This document shows positions 1 through 10,640 of a DNA stretch of 34,836 bases, piece by piece. The notes beneath the pieces are model-generated. The model was given only the letters and a program-made list of their open reading frames with translations. It did not search any database and had not been told where the DNA came from. Location: the NCBI GenBank assembly GCA_021464525.1, contig JADRCO010000393.1:1-34836 (forward strand), given 5' to 3'. The number at the start of each line of letters is the position of its first letter. Position 1 is the first letter of the stretch. The stretch comes from Rhizophagus sp. LPA8_4_AMF (taxonomy: Eukaryota > Glomeromycota > Glomeromycetes > Glomerales > Glomeraceae). A program made the translations under genes and the position numbers.

Positions 1-47
1 GGAACTTAAGGTAAATATATATTACTTGTGCACATTATACTATATAA

Positions 48-180
48 GGGGAGTACGTAAGGTGAATAAAGTTCATCTTACGTTCCGTGCCTTATATAAG
101 TGAGTAACGTAAATTGAGTAATTTATTTGATCTTACGTTACTCAATTATTCAATCTACGTTACTCACTATCTACTCCCCC
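48..180. repeat. Palindrome-rich short element
   Basis: The block starts ggggagtacgtaag and ends in the near-reverse complement ctatctactccccc. Inside, gtgagtaacgtaaattgagtaa (100-121) pairs with the inverted copy at about 138-167, and cgtaag/cttacg form a smaller hairpin near 56-82. It resembles a short non-autonomous inverted-repeat element. No clear target duplication is visible. Confidence 0.45.
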
Positions 181-183
181 ATT

Positions 184-511
184 TATTAAGACTTTGTAAA
201 TTCCTTTATACTGTGCCACATTATAAAAGATCATCAATCGTGACTTCATACAGAAAAATTGTCGTGAAACTGTACACTTGTGGAACCTTACGCCTTCATG
301 CATAAAATGAAAGCCCTTACTATGTTCACTTTTTTTTTATCCTACTCACTTTTAGACAAAAATAGACACACGTGAAAGAATAAACTTTGGTCAATCTTAT
401 TTTTTTGACTTGTCTTATAGTTACAAATCATTAAGTCATCATTTACGCCATTTGCTATTTATTTTTTATTTGCTGGAAACAGTTTTAAATTTCTTACACA
501 CTCTATACTAA
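184..511. other. Upstream region of the BED-Sel1 gene
   Basis: A/T-rich with T-runs (331-338, 400-406). The promoter of the gene at 512 should lie here. I see no clear TATA box or other element and no further gene. Confidence 0.4.
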
Positions 512-1783
512 ATGATAAGAAAAGAGAGAAAAGAGAGAAAAAAGAAAGATGCTTGGAAACATTTTACTATAGGGAATACAAGTGTTGACAAACATCCCCC
601 TGTAAAATGTAGTTATTGTTTAAAAGAATTTAAACGAGGTGTTCCTGCACGAATGCAAGCACATCTTAATAAATGTTCAAGTGCACCAAATAATGCAAAA
701 TCCCAATTTGGACAACAAAATACTATATCACAACAAAATACTATATCAATAACTAATAACTTTAATGACCATACAAGGGAAAAGGAACAAAAATCTCTTG
801 AGATCTTACTAACTGAAGCATTATCTTTAGCTGGAATTTCCTTTTCTTTCGTTGATAATCCACTCATTATTCGATTTTTTAAACGCCTTCAGACATCATT
901 TAAATTACCAAATAGGGAAAAAATGGAAGAAATAAAAATGAATATGAATAATAATACTCAATCAAGTTTATTAGAACAAACTAGAATTGAATTATCTATT
1001 GAATTATATAAAGAAGCTGAAAAAGGTCATATTGATTCAATACATGATCTTGGAGAATGCTATTATTATAGAGAGACTGAGAAAGATGATGTTATAGCAT
1101 TTGAACTATATAAAGAAGCAGCTGAAAGAGGTCATAGTGATTCAATACATGATCTTGGAGAATGCTATTATTATGGAAGAGGGACTGATAAAAATAAAGT
1201 TAAAGCATTTGAATTATATAAAGAAGCAGCTGAAAAAGGTCATAGAGATTCAATACATAGTCTTGGAGTTTGTTACCAGAATGGAATAGCGACCGAAAAA
1301 AATGAAAAAAAAGCATTTGAATTATATAAAGAAGCAGCTGACAAAGGTAATATTAATTCAATAAATAATCTTGGATATTGTTATCAGAATGGAATAGGAA
1401 CTGAAAAAGATGAATTTGAAGCATTTGATTTATATGAAGAAGCAGCTAACAAAGGTAATATTAATTCAATAAGTAATCTTGGATATTGTTATCAGAATGG
1501 AATAGGAACTGATGAAGATGAATTTGAAGCATTTAAACTATATAAAAAAGCAGTTGAAAAAGGTCAGATTAATTCGATAAGTAAACTTGGATATTGTTAC
1601 CAGAATGGAATAGGGACTGAAAAAAATGAAGCTAGAGCATTTGAATTGTATAAAAAAGCAGCTGAAAATGGTAACATTGAATCTATGTATAAACTGGGAG
1701 AATGTTATTTATATGGGATAGGAACTAAAATAAATTTAAGCAAATCACATGAATATTATAACAAAGTAGGGAAGAAACCCTAG
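512..1783 (+). CDS. BED zinc finger / hAT transposase fragment fused to Sel1 repeats
   Basis: Intact 423-residue frame with no intron needed. Residues 15-55 look like a BED zinc finger: W15, F18, then C33-x2-C36 and H51-x3-C55, after a Lys/Arg-rich start. Residues 94-137 read like the N-terminal part of hAT transposases that follows BED (GISFSFVDNP, then a hydrophobic helix and LPNRE). The catalytic hAT core is absent. From about residue 160 to the end come Sel1 (TPR-like) repeats, with full units starting at residues 180, 215, 251, 287, 323 and 359 and a short last one at 395. Known: BED fingers bind DNA and Sel1 repeats are protein-binding scaffolds. Inferred: a transposase-host fusion that may be nuclear and DNA-binding. 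The first Sel1 unit is one residue short. AATAAA at 1827 could be the poly(A) signal. The start is the first ATG of the frame. Family call is firm; function unknown. Confidence 0.88.
   Translation: MIRKERKERKKKDAWKHFTIGNTSVDKHPPVKCSYCLKEFKRGVPARMQAHLNKCSSAPNNAKSQFGQQNTISQQNTISITNNFNDHTREKEQKSLEILLTEALSLAGISFSFVDNPLIIRFFKRLQTSFKLPNREKMEEIKMNMNNNTQSSLLEQTRIELSIELYKEAEKGHIDSIHDLGECYYYRETEKDDVIAFELYKEAAERGHSDSIHDLGECYYYGRGTDKNKVKAFELYKEAAEKGHRDSIHSLGVCYQNGIATEKNEKKAFELYKEAADKGNINSINNLGYCYQNGIGTEKDEFEAFDLYEEAANKGNINSISNLGYCYQNGIGTDEDEFEAFKLYKKAVEKGQINSISKLGYCYQNGIGTEKNEARAFELYKKAAENGNIESMYKLGECYLYGIGTKINLSKSHEYYNKVGKKP
1049..1780 (+). repeat. Sel1-coding tandem repeat, 108-bp unit
   Basis: Six full units of 105-108 bp and a truncated seventh lie in frame inside the BED-Sel1 gene. 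Units start at 1049, 1154, 1262, 1370, 1478, 1586 and 1694. Units 3 to 6 are the most alike, each beginning LG(V/Y)CYQNGI, which suggests recent unit duplication. Such arrays change copy number by slippage or unequal exchange. Confidence 0.9.
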
Positions 1784-2269
1784 AAGAATATGATTATTTT
1801 GAACAGCAAATGAAATTAATCTATTGAATAAAAATTTTGAAGTAAAACTAAAAAATGAACAATTAAAAGATTCTAATAATATATATGGATAATAAAATGG
1901 AATTTATTATATTAAAATAATCTATTTGTTCATCCTTTATTATTAAGTATTCTATATACTGTAAGTAACAACTGCAAAGAGTTAAAAGAGTACTTCTGGT
2001 AGATAGTAATTTTATATTAATTATTAGTACAGTATATGTAATTTTTAACTTTTATTATTTATATTATAAAATAAAGTATCAAGTTTCTTTTATCATAAAA
2101 ATTATTTTGTGTTCTTCAAAATTTTCGCGATCAATTTTTTTTTAATTTCGTCACGTAATGAAATTAAAATATCATGGTTCTAAATTATGTGTTCTTATTA
2201 TTTGATGAAGGAAATTTAGGAAAAGTAATGAAATAAAGATAGAATCAATTAAAGGTTTAATGGTTGTAT
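1784..2269. other. Intergenic stretch after the BED-Sel1 gene
   Basis: A/T-rich sequence with AATAAA at 1827-1832, 44 bases past the stop, as a plausible poly(A) signal. Nothing else is recognisable. Confidence 0.4.
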
Positions 2270-3190
2270 ATTTAAAGACATATTATGTTTACCAATAATA
2301 AGCGAAATATATGGCTATTTAGACGCTCTATTGTGTTAAACGATAATGATATTAGGATATGTAAGCATGACAAGAATCATGAACATGTAGTAGACGAAGG
2401 ATTTATAACAATTGATGGAATGTTAAACGAGAAAATTTACTTCAAAGTTTACAAAATTTAAAATCTACAAAAATAATGTATGTCTCGCAATTAGTAACAG
2501 AAAACAATAGATCTAAGACGTGGAGTCAAGTTACGAAAATAGTAAATAGAAGTTTTAAAGGGGTAATACGTTGTGGTTTAAAAAAATTGATAAAAAATTT
2601 TGAGACGAGAGAGCTAATAAAAATTTGTGAAATCAGTAATGGAAATTTGAAGAATTAGCTAGAAGAAGAAATGTTCAACGAAGAAGAATTAATAATTATA
2701 GATAAAAGAATGGAAATTATTGGGAAAGCATATAATGGCGAAAAATATAAGATTTGTGCAAAAGAAATGATAAGGATAATATATTTTATTCAGATGCGTC
2801 AATTAAAAATGATAAAAGTTGGGTGAAATGTCTAAGGAAGGAAGAGTGTTAGATAAATTTAGTATAGGAATCATGAATAATTGAATATAAAAAGATTTAG
2901 AGTTATTAGCAATTATTATGATAATTTTAGTATGTCCAGAAAATAAAGAAGTAACATAATGACGGATAACGAATGTGTAGTACTAACAGCGAAAGAAATT
3001 CTTGGTAGAAGTAAGAAATGTGGAGTACAAGTACAAGAAGAATCTGGAGCGCGAATAATATACAGTATATGAAATGGATAAAGATTTTATTAAAATATTT
3101 AGGACTAAAATTAATTTTGAAAAGTTAAAGTACATTATAAAATCAAAGGTAATGAAATTGCAAACAATGGGATGTCTAAGTAATTTCAAT
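2270..3190 (+). pseudogene. Decayed LINE-type retrotransposon end with RNase H domain
   Basis: Translated piecewise in changing frames, 2772-3180 shows RNase H landmarks in the right order: FYSDAS (first Asp, about 2790), DLELLAI followed by VCPENKEV (the Glu region, about 2895-2950), TDNECVV (second Asp, 2962-2985), and KVKVHYKIKGNEIA (C-terminal helix, 3121-3162). Stops and frameshifts separate these blocks, so it is dead. The stretch before it (2270-2770) has short open pieces such as FITIDGMLNEKIY and YVSQLVTENN that fit the linker ahead of RNase H in fungal LINE-like elements, but I can support this only weakly. No reverse transcriptase motif is in the window, so the copy is probably 5'-truncated. 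It ends where duplicated block A begins. Confidence 0.6.
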
Positions 3191-3799
3191 TGTAACGTCA
3201 ATTATTATTCATTAATCAAATCCTAAACCGATCAAATTCCGTAAATAATATTCTTAGGCAACTCTTCTAAAAATACTTAACATGAATAACTTGGAAAGAT
3301 TCTTCTTAACTATTCCAACAAACCATAATATTTCATTGTCCAGACACTGGATTTCGATTTTTATAACGAACCCTTAATAGCAGGATCTAACCACTGCTAT
3401 TATTCCTTTGAAAGCTTGTCGGATTAAGATAATGTACATCACAATGCGTCGTATGCGTATTATATTACTATTTTATTAATATTTTATTTCTTCTTAAAAA
3501 GGGGAAAAAAATTATCGGTAAGCGATATCTACCTATACTTGTCAGGTAATTTGATGCAGTCTTTCAATCAATTCTCCTCTCCTCCCTTGAAGATAATCCC
3601 TAAAAATGAAATTATTTACACAATATTTCAAATATATCTAGATAGAGAAATATTGATAAACCTCCAAATTTATAGATTTCAAAAAGTTATCGAAGACCTC
3701 CTCTAAATAATGAATATCGTTTCTAAAAAAAAAAATTATTATTAATCACTATAACTTGATAAGCCACTCTAATTATATACATTTACCTTGAAGGAGCTG

Positions 3800-5720
3800 G
3801 AATATTCACTGAAGAGCATCGCTAATATAAACCGCTCTTTTTTCATATTTGGATCCTTTTCTACTTTAATCCCTGATCCAGTAACAATTTGAGATTTCTT
3901 CCTCTTTAAAAGTGGCTTTGAGCAAGGATGACGATGGTATTTGAAATTCAGTATATTTTAATGAATATATACTTTTCGAAGTAGAAAAATCACAATATTG
4001 ATGTTGAAACAAAAAAAAAGACGTCAGTATAATAATAATCATAATAAATCGATATACGTACTTACAGTATCAGGTGTCAAGGCTTCCAAATCACATGCCT
4101 CTATATTTCTTTTACTTCGATTGAATTTGTTGCAATAAATTTTCTAATAGGGAAGCCCAAAATCTTAACAAATATAAAATATAAAACATTAATAGTTAAT
4201 TAATTACAACCGTAACTCCAATAAAGGACTCATCCATGATTCTACATGTTGAGATGATAAAATTGTGGTTCACTCTGAAAAATGTTAATAAACAGAAGTC
4301 GCCCATTTGAAGAAAAAGCCAATGATCCTATATAAAATAGTTCAAAAATAACATCTGACAACATTATATAAATCAAAGTTTTCGCTTACAGTATCTTCAA
4401 CTCCAATTTTATCGATTGAATTGAGCTATTAATATGAAACATTATCGATTCCGACCTATGGCAATAAAAACAATTGCATTTACTTACCAACGATTAAGAT
4501 TATTCTACCATTTTTGACATTATTGTTATTCCTCATATGTTACTGAAGCTTAACTGATCTGGTATTCGTGCCGGCGTACGTGACTTCTGTAGCAAAAGAT
4601 CCACTATCCCATATACAGTATACATTGATCATCAAAGAAACTTATAATAATATATTCTCCCTGTGGAATCTAAGTGATATGAGAATCGTTATGAATATAA
4701 GTTTATTCCTATAATTAACTTATTCAAAATTATACATACATGTCTCCCTCTTTGATATAATTCAATACTTTCTGCTTGGACCAGTCAGCCATATCTCATA
4801 ATATCGTTTCTGATTTTGCATCAGTGATGGTTAAATGTCATTTCAGATGCATTGATATTCAATTGACAGGGTATCGATGGCTTCTTCAGCAATAAGTCGA
4901 TGAGTTTCTAGAGCATTTAAAATAATTATTGGCATTAAAAATTAATTCAAAAAATATAGAAAACTCAAAAATGGCTTGCAACCTACTACGGTAATTGCCA
5001 TAGTAACTAATTCATCTCGAATCAAAGGAGTAAGTGCAATAGTGGAATTCTAATCAAACAACCTGCAAAAACTTATCTCAATTTAATTCGAATGAGATTA
5101 TAAAATGAAATCATGATTTAACTTACTTATTAGGCCTGTTCAATTCTGATCGTTCGAAATTTTGATCGGGTTTTGAGTTGATAATTATTGGTTGAAGAAA
5201 TTGTGTGACCTGATCAACAACCCGAACTTTCCGAACAACAAAAATGTAGTATCATTTTGATCGCTTTATTTAACGTGTCTGGTGCCTAGTAAAGTTTTAG
5301 TATGCGTCCTCAAAAAGTTTACTATACTTTTATGGTATTTCTTATTTGACATTTTGTAAAAAAGAAAATTATTTGTTATACGAAAAAATAAGGTGACCGA
5401 ACAAGTGCTCAATTTTGATTTTGACCACATGTTAGGATTGGTTAATCAAAAAACTCGAACGATAAGAATTGAACAGACCTATTAATAACAAAATCAAACG
5501 TCCACGTTGATCAGCTGCAGTCATTTTAATGTTTCATTAATCGCTTCTTCTAACGTACTTGAACCATCATGAAATCTCGATTGGAATTCATTTCCACTTT
5601 TTTTTTTGATTTGTCGGAGCAAGACATAAACATCCAAACGCAACAGTTCCGAACTCTTATATTGATTTCGAAGTCGACAGGCGTTATTAATAAACTTCAT
5701 TCTAACAATAAAAGGCAAAA
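3800..5720 (-). pseudogene. Multi-exon gene remnant of unknown family (block A, copy 1)
   Basis: Read on the minus strand, this holds short coding-like pieces in a consistent order that are also kept in the second copy. One runs from 5718 (LRLDVYVLLRQIKKKSG, then STLEEAINETLK) and continues in another frame as MTAADQRGRLILLL. The next includes TIALTPLIRDELVTMAI, followed by a probable 79-nt intron (4908-4986, GT...AG on the minus strand). Further on come DWSKQK and KKERFILAMLFSEY. Several stops and shifts break the frame, and a MITE at 5133-5479 splits it. I do not recognise the family. It lies head to head with the UBA/UBX-like gene of block B. The copy at 30650-32420 has different lesions, so both seem to have decayed after duplication. 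Confidence 0.5.
5133..5479. mobile_element. Harbinger-like MITE, 347 bp, in block A copy 1
   Basis: The left end ggcctgttcaattctgatcg and the reverse complement of the right end, ggtctgttcaattcttatcg, match over about 26 bp with 2 mismatches. The element is flanked by tatta on both sides (5128-5132 and 5480-5484). Block A copy 2 has the empty site (cttactcattaataca near 31967-31982), so it is an insertion. The GGCCTGTTC start resembles PIF/Harbinger ends, although those usually give a 3-bp duplication. No transposase is encoded. Confidence 0.8.
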
Positions 5721-6251
5721 TTAATTATATATAAAATTAAACATTTACGATCAATATACATTTTTAACATCATTACCTTCAAAATTTTTTTTATTATTTA
5801 ATTTTTCTGTATTTTTCCTTCCAAAATTTGATTTGACTTTACTCCAAAGACAAGTATTTTGAAAGTAATTGCCCTTTCAATGCAATTTTGCTAGTCTCTG
5901 AAATGTTAATCTAAAATAAGGAGAGTAGATCATTAGATTGATCGAATCTTAAATTTTTTAATTTTTCTTTCAAGTGTCACAAACACGTGATCAACAGTTA
6001 TGAAAGATAAATTGACATCATCATTTTTATTCTTATTTCCTTAGTCTCGTTACTCTCGTATTTGTAGTACTTGTAACTAAAATAAACTTTATTTCCCTTT
6101 CAGTTGATCGTTTATTTGGTTAGATTTGTATTAAGCCGGTTCTTTTAATTTATTTTTTTTAAAAAAAAAAATTATATTATAACAAAGCTTTTCTTTTAAT
6201 AGTTAAATTACGCAATATTATTGTTTGCAAAATTCAGTCGAATAATTTAAA

Positions 6252-7259
6252 ATGGATTCAATTCAACAAGATATTATGTTGACTCAATTACTTTCTTTTG
6301 GTTTTGACGAATGAATTTGTCGAAAAGCAGTTGCATGTATAGAACTATAGAGATGCTACCGAGTGGTAACAACATAATACATAATAATAAATACTGATGA
6401 TTTAATTGATTTAATTATATTTGTTAATTATTATTATACTTTAAACTGAAAGTATTGAAGGATCCGAATTCGGGAGTTTCTCGTCTTACTACAACACTCT
6501 TCTTAAGACGTTGTCCCGATGTCGCTTGATGCTGCTACGGTAGTATTTTAGCGATAAAGTTTTTCTTCAATTACAATTTTAGATATACGAATAATTAAAT
6601 AATTTAACAGTCGAGTTTATTTCCGCAACCAGTTTTGGTATCTCGTCATTCACAACCAGCTGATGAATCAGAATATATCAAAGAAAGTAGAGCTAAAGCA
6701 GTAAAGAAGCGAAGGAGGCTAAGAACAGATGATGTTGAACGCGAAGCTCGTAATAATAATAAAGCATTGTTGCCAATCAAAAAGATTGGATAAGGAATAA
6801 ACAACGAAAGTAGTACATCAAATAAGTGGAAGTAAATAAAGTAATATTGGTATACGCAGCTCAAATGCTTCTCAACCTGAAACTTCAAAACTTTCACAGA
6901 ACACTGCTCTTGTTCAGATATTTTTGTCAACTGGTCAAGCTATTCGTCAAAAGTTTTTCCTATTTACGAAAATTACTGATTTATCTGAATAGGTATCTAA
7001 TAAGTAAAAAAATTATCAATTGATTTTACCATATATTTGGAGATGATCAAATGAATAGACCCGTGCAGATGTTCATTTGGTACTAAACACTTCTTTGAAT
7101 GTTGTAAAACTTATATTTCGTCACAAAAACTACAACATCAGATACTTCAAATACTTCAAAATAATTCAGATAGGAGATTGTACAGTACAGTATATTGAGT
7201 TAGATGATGATGACGACGATGAGATGATGATAGTAGTCAAAGTAGTCAAAGATATGTGA
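6252..7259 (+). pseudogene. UBA/UBX-like protein gene remnant, copy 1
   Basis: The start MDSIQQDIMLTQLLSFGFDE followed by CRKAVA and DATEW (6252-6370) matches a UBA ubiquitin-binding domain. A stop codon falls right after FGFDE. An intron-like gap ends in ...tttaacag at about 6610. After it come SRHSQPADESEY and a charged stretch corresponding to the EEAKKQK coil that is clearer in copy 2. A UBX-like strand pair (about 6897-6990: QIFLSTGQAIRQKF) comes next. An acidic run (DDDDDDE, about 7202-7225) is near the end. UBA plus UBX proteins of the UBXN1 type link ubiquitinated substrates to Cdc48/p97. That role is known for the family and is not shown for this broken copy. Family call moderate, loss of function likely. 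Confidence 0.5.
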
Positions 7260-9190
7260 TAGGAAATCTGATAACTTTCATGATTTCACGCACTTCGAGA
7301 TTGTTTCACCAAATACTCTTAAGGTATGCAATCTCCATCATTTTCTGGTGGAGGTCATCGTTTAATTGATGGTCCAATTCTTCTTCAAGATTCAGATCAT
7401 CCAAATGAAGAACATGGATTGTAATATAAGGTATTAGAAAGATTTTATAAAATACTTGTTATTGAACGAATTTTCGTATTAATTGAAACTGAGGAAGAGA
7501 AAAGAAGAAGTTTGGCTGATGCTATACAAAGGATAGTGAATACCGAGGAAAATATATATGTTGACTGGAGTATCAAACATGAGTTTGAGGTTGAAAGCTT
7601 GAACTTCTACTACATCCAACTTGAGTGTCCATCGACATCTCTTTTATGCCTTCAAGGCTACCCAGATAAGACCATAGATGATTTGTCAAATATTGGATTC
7701 TATTTCAATAAAATTGTAAATGCTGCAGAGGTAAATGCTCTCGGCATAGCCACTTTTCATACAATTAATTTCCCCTGATTAATAAATTATCAAGACTGTT
7801 CATTCACTAATTTTTATATTTTTATTAGAATTCGATCCATTTATGCGCCCAAAGAAGGTGGTTACTCGATCAGTGTTGGAACTTCAATGGAATTTATTAC
7901 CGGAATGTCCAATATTGTTGTATTGATAAGGTGTTTCACATTAGTGATTATTTAATTCACATTATTTTATTAACTTTTATTATGTACAGGCAGTACAGTA
8001 CTTATTTTTCAGATCAAATTTAAATCGAGCATATATAATACCATTCTTCTGGGCGATGCTAGTTCTATTCATTATAAGGTTCGGTACCATACAACGCCAA
8101 AGATAGAAAGCTTAATTAATTATTTTCCTTTTGATAGCAATCCATATAATGCACTAGTTGGAAGAACCGATTATTTCTCTGTGCCTGTTAGAAGTTTTGA
8201 ATTAACAACTGAAGAATAGTAAGTAGCCACTTTATTAAGAAGTTTTTTTCTGAACATTAAATTAACAATTAAATTATTTTATTTACAAGCTTAAATATAG
8301 TTCACCTACTATTATAAAGTGCTATTGGATCAGCTGGTGGTGCCTTAGGTTAGTATTGTTAACGTCAGTTCTTGTACGCTTATAAAAATAAGCAGTAGAT
8401 TTTAGTAGACTTATGCAGAAGGCGAATATAACAAATATTAACCAATAATATCCAATCAGACGTGAATAAGGTACAGCATCACACTTAGCATGTAAGATCA
8501 GACACGAATAAAGGATAGACCACAATAAAACTTAAAAAACTCAAAAAAAATGAAGTGTATATGAGATAATAAAAATAGGATTTTATTAAATATCAAGAGC
8601 GTTAATTTTAAAACTACCGATTTATTATTTGTTACCTTGTTATCTACCCTTTTTACAATCTTATCGTAATTTCCTTTATATTAATTAAACTATGTTAAAT
8701 ATATTACATATGTATGCTTTATCACATATCTAATAAATTATATATATTAAATAAATTGAGTATATTGAATATATGGCACATGTTTCATATGCTTAATATG
8801 TTAATTTGGAACATTGATCATCGATAGGTCACGTAACAAATAGGTCACTCCAGTAACATCTTCATTCTTCTTCATTTGGTATACCTTATTTATAATTTGA
8901 CTTTAAACTTTATTAATTCTTTCTTTTGATAATCAAATAGGAGTTTGTTGGAGGCATTGCTATAGTATCCTATGGTGATTCTCATGGCTATGTACGTAAA
9001 TTCAAGGAAAACTTCTAATTGTATTTTGGTTAATGTCGAAGGTCCAAAGAAGCTAAAGCTTAAATTTGAAAATCTTCACTTGATCGATTAAACCTCAGTC
9101 ATGATGAATGGACAAGGCTCATCAAAACATGAACTTTCTGAAGTTAAATCCGTGATGAACATTACTAGTTATGATTATTAAAATAATTAA
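7260..9190 (+). pseudogene. Unrecognised coding remnant downstream of the UBA/UBX-like gene, copy 1
   Basis: Coding-like blocks are conserved with copy 2 but broken. They include SFSGGGHRLIDG at about 7336-7370, the 88-residue open piece at 7512-7778 (with YPDKTIDDLSNIGFYF), GTSMEFITGMSNIVVL at about 7878-7925, ILLGDASSIHYKVRYHTTP at about 8043-8100, SNPYNALVGRTDYFSV at about 8140-8190, and NGQGSSKHELSEVKSVMNIT near 9110-9170. Stretches ending in tag (for example 7829 and 8940) may be old introns. I do not recognise the family. It could be one gene with the UBA/UBX part or a separate one. An insertion of about 530 bp splits it at 8356-8886. Confidence 0.4.
8356..8886. mobile_element. Insertion of about 530 bp in block B copy 1
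   Basis: Between gccttaggttagtat and tttataatttgactttaaac, copy 1 has about 530 bases that are missing at the matching place in copy 2 (near 25372). I cannot find convincing inverted ends or a target duplication, so its class is open. It could also be a deletion in copy 2. Confidence 0.5.
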
Positions 9191-9350
9191 ATAATCGGGT
9201 TTACAATTTGTTATAGGGATAAAAAATTATTTAATAATATTATTATTTATTTTAAATGACAGAAATTTTATTATATACCCGTAATTATAGTATTTTGTTT
9301 TTGGTTCAATTATAGAATTGTTTCTGTAAGCCCACGTTTGTAATTAAATA

Positions 9351-9533
9351 AACTGAATATCTTATAATAATGCATGGTATCTTATTTGGTTCTTTTTTCT
9401 ATACTCATCCCGAGCTAGTTTTCGCTCTCATATTGTTAACGTGTTTCACATCCGGTTGATGTTTGATGAATTTCCTACTCTTTCAATTCTCTAACGATGA
9501 CGTCCTGATTTATACGCTTCGCAATGCTTACAT
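9351..9533. other. Unshared spacer between B1 and C1
   Basis: About 180 bases absent from the second copy, followed directly by the hAT-like MITE. It is slightly richer in G+C than its surroundings. No gene seen. Confidence 0.4.
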
Positions 9534-9746
9534 TAGTGTTTCGATCCGTAGCGGGTTTATCCAGGTTTAATCCGGATACTGGTTCTGTTAATTAAGGATA
9601 GAACTACTAGAATTAATTCAAATTTATGAAGTAACAATATTTAATACTGGTTGAGATTATAGTCCATTCAGAGCTGAGATCTATAATCTTTTTTAGTCAC
9701 AATCTCACGTGAAAATATTTTAGGTCTTATCCGGATCGAAACACTA
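9534..9746. mobile_element. hAT-like MITE, 213 bp, perfect 8-bp target duplication
   Basis: The ends tagtgtttcgatccg (9534-9548) and cggatcgaaacacta (9732-9746) are perfect 15-bp inverted repeats. The element is flanked on both sides by gcttacat (9526-9533 and 9747-9754). An 8-bp duplication and ends starting TAGTG are typical of the hAT superfamily. No coding capacity, so it must have been moved by a transposase from elsewhere. The second copy of the B-C junction lacks it. Confidence 0.9.
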
Positions 9747-9754
9747 GCTTACAT

Positions 9755-10640
9755 CATGTATTATTCATGAAACAGTTAGACATTGAATCTGTTTGTCTTT
9801 AATATTATTTCTTTAATTATTATTTTGATGATAATAAATAAACCCATTTACCTGCAACGAGGGTAACCCTTAAATTCCTAGGTCATTGGTACAGTATCCT
9901 TAGACGGAATATTCTCTCTCCTATCTACATAAAATTCCATCACATGATTTATTCGTAAACAATGACATTTATTATCTATATTTGCAGTAATTAATAATAA
10001 GCTAATAAACTTTTTTGTGTTACCGTTCACTATAATAAATATCAGAATAAGGACTAGATTTATACAATGAATTTGACATATGCTACTAATTGATTATTGA
10101 ATTTTTGTAATATAATTATATTTATTAGAATGAGCAAATTTCATTTTAAGTAGAAAATTCTACTTTGATATTAATATATCATAAAAAAAAATTTTTGTCA
10201 ACTTATTGATTAATATACAATAATAAAGAAATAGTTTTTATTTTTTTTTGTATAAATAAAAATAACGGATAAATAGTAGTCAAATAATTTTTTTATTATT
10301 TATTTTATTTTAAATTATAAATAATAAGAAAATAAACAATATCGTTGCATTCTTAGTATAAAGCGAAAGAAAATTTCGTCCGAAAAGTAAATATATATAT
10401 ATATATAGATAGATACTGTATATAATATATATTTGCTTTGTGTATATGTCACATTCTTTACATTCTTTGCAATTTGGCAATTCAGTGCTGTTAATTCATT
10501 TTCGTTATCAATTTTCAAGATCAATAAAATCCACACATCACACGCCTTTCGACACTTTCGACATGAACTAAATCCTTTTTGACATAAGCGTCCAAAATCT
10601 GCTAATTTTATTATATCTTTAGGCACCATTTCGTTATACC
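9755..10640. repeat. Duplicated block C, copy 1
   Basis: Direct-orientation match to 25859-27410, beginning at attcatgaaac and including the shared caatatcgttgcattcttag. Copy 2 is longer because of two inverted-repeat insertions. Confidence 0.75.
10387..10416. repeat. AT/GATA simple repeat
   Basis: A run of alternating A and T followed by gatagata. A microsatellite within block C. Confidence 0.8.

Larger units (their letters stand above)
3201..6018. repeat. Duplicated block A, copy 1
   Basis: Aligns by eye with 30122-32541 in the same orientation, starting at the shared stretch cctaaaccgatcaaattcc and ending near the shared acaaacacgtgat. Copy 1 is longer because it carries the 347-bp MITE at 5133-5479 and about 65 extra bases near 3925-3985. 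It contains the minus-strand gene remnant described separately. Confidence 0.85.
6097..9350. repeat. Duplicated block B, copy 1
   Basis: Direct-orientation copy of 23161-25846, starting at ctttcagttgatcgt and ending near gcacgtttgta. Differences include about 530 extra bases here (about 8356-8886) and many small indels. Confidence 0.85.

Noticed and set aside
613..867. Open frame on the minus strand inside the BED-Sel1 gene
   Set aside because: It is antisense to an intact gene with clear domains and has no family resemblance.
7512..7778. 88-codon open frame as a stand-alone gene
   Set aside because: Its matching stretch in the second B copy is frameshifted and it sits among other broken coding blocks, so it is treated as part of a remnant.
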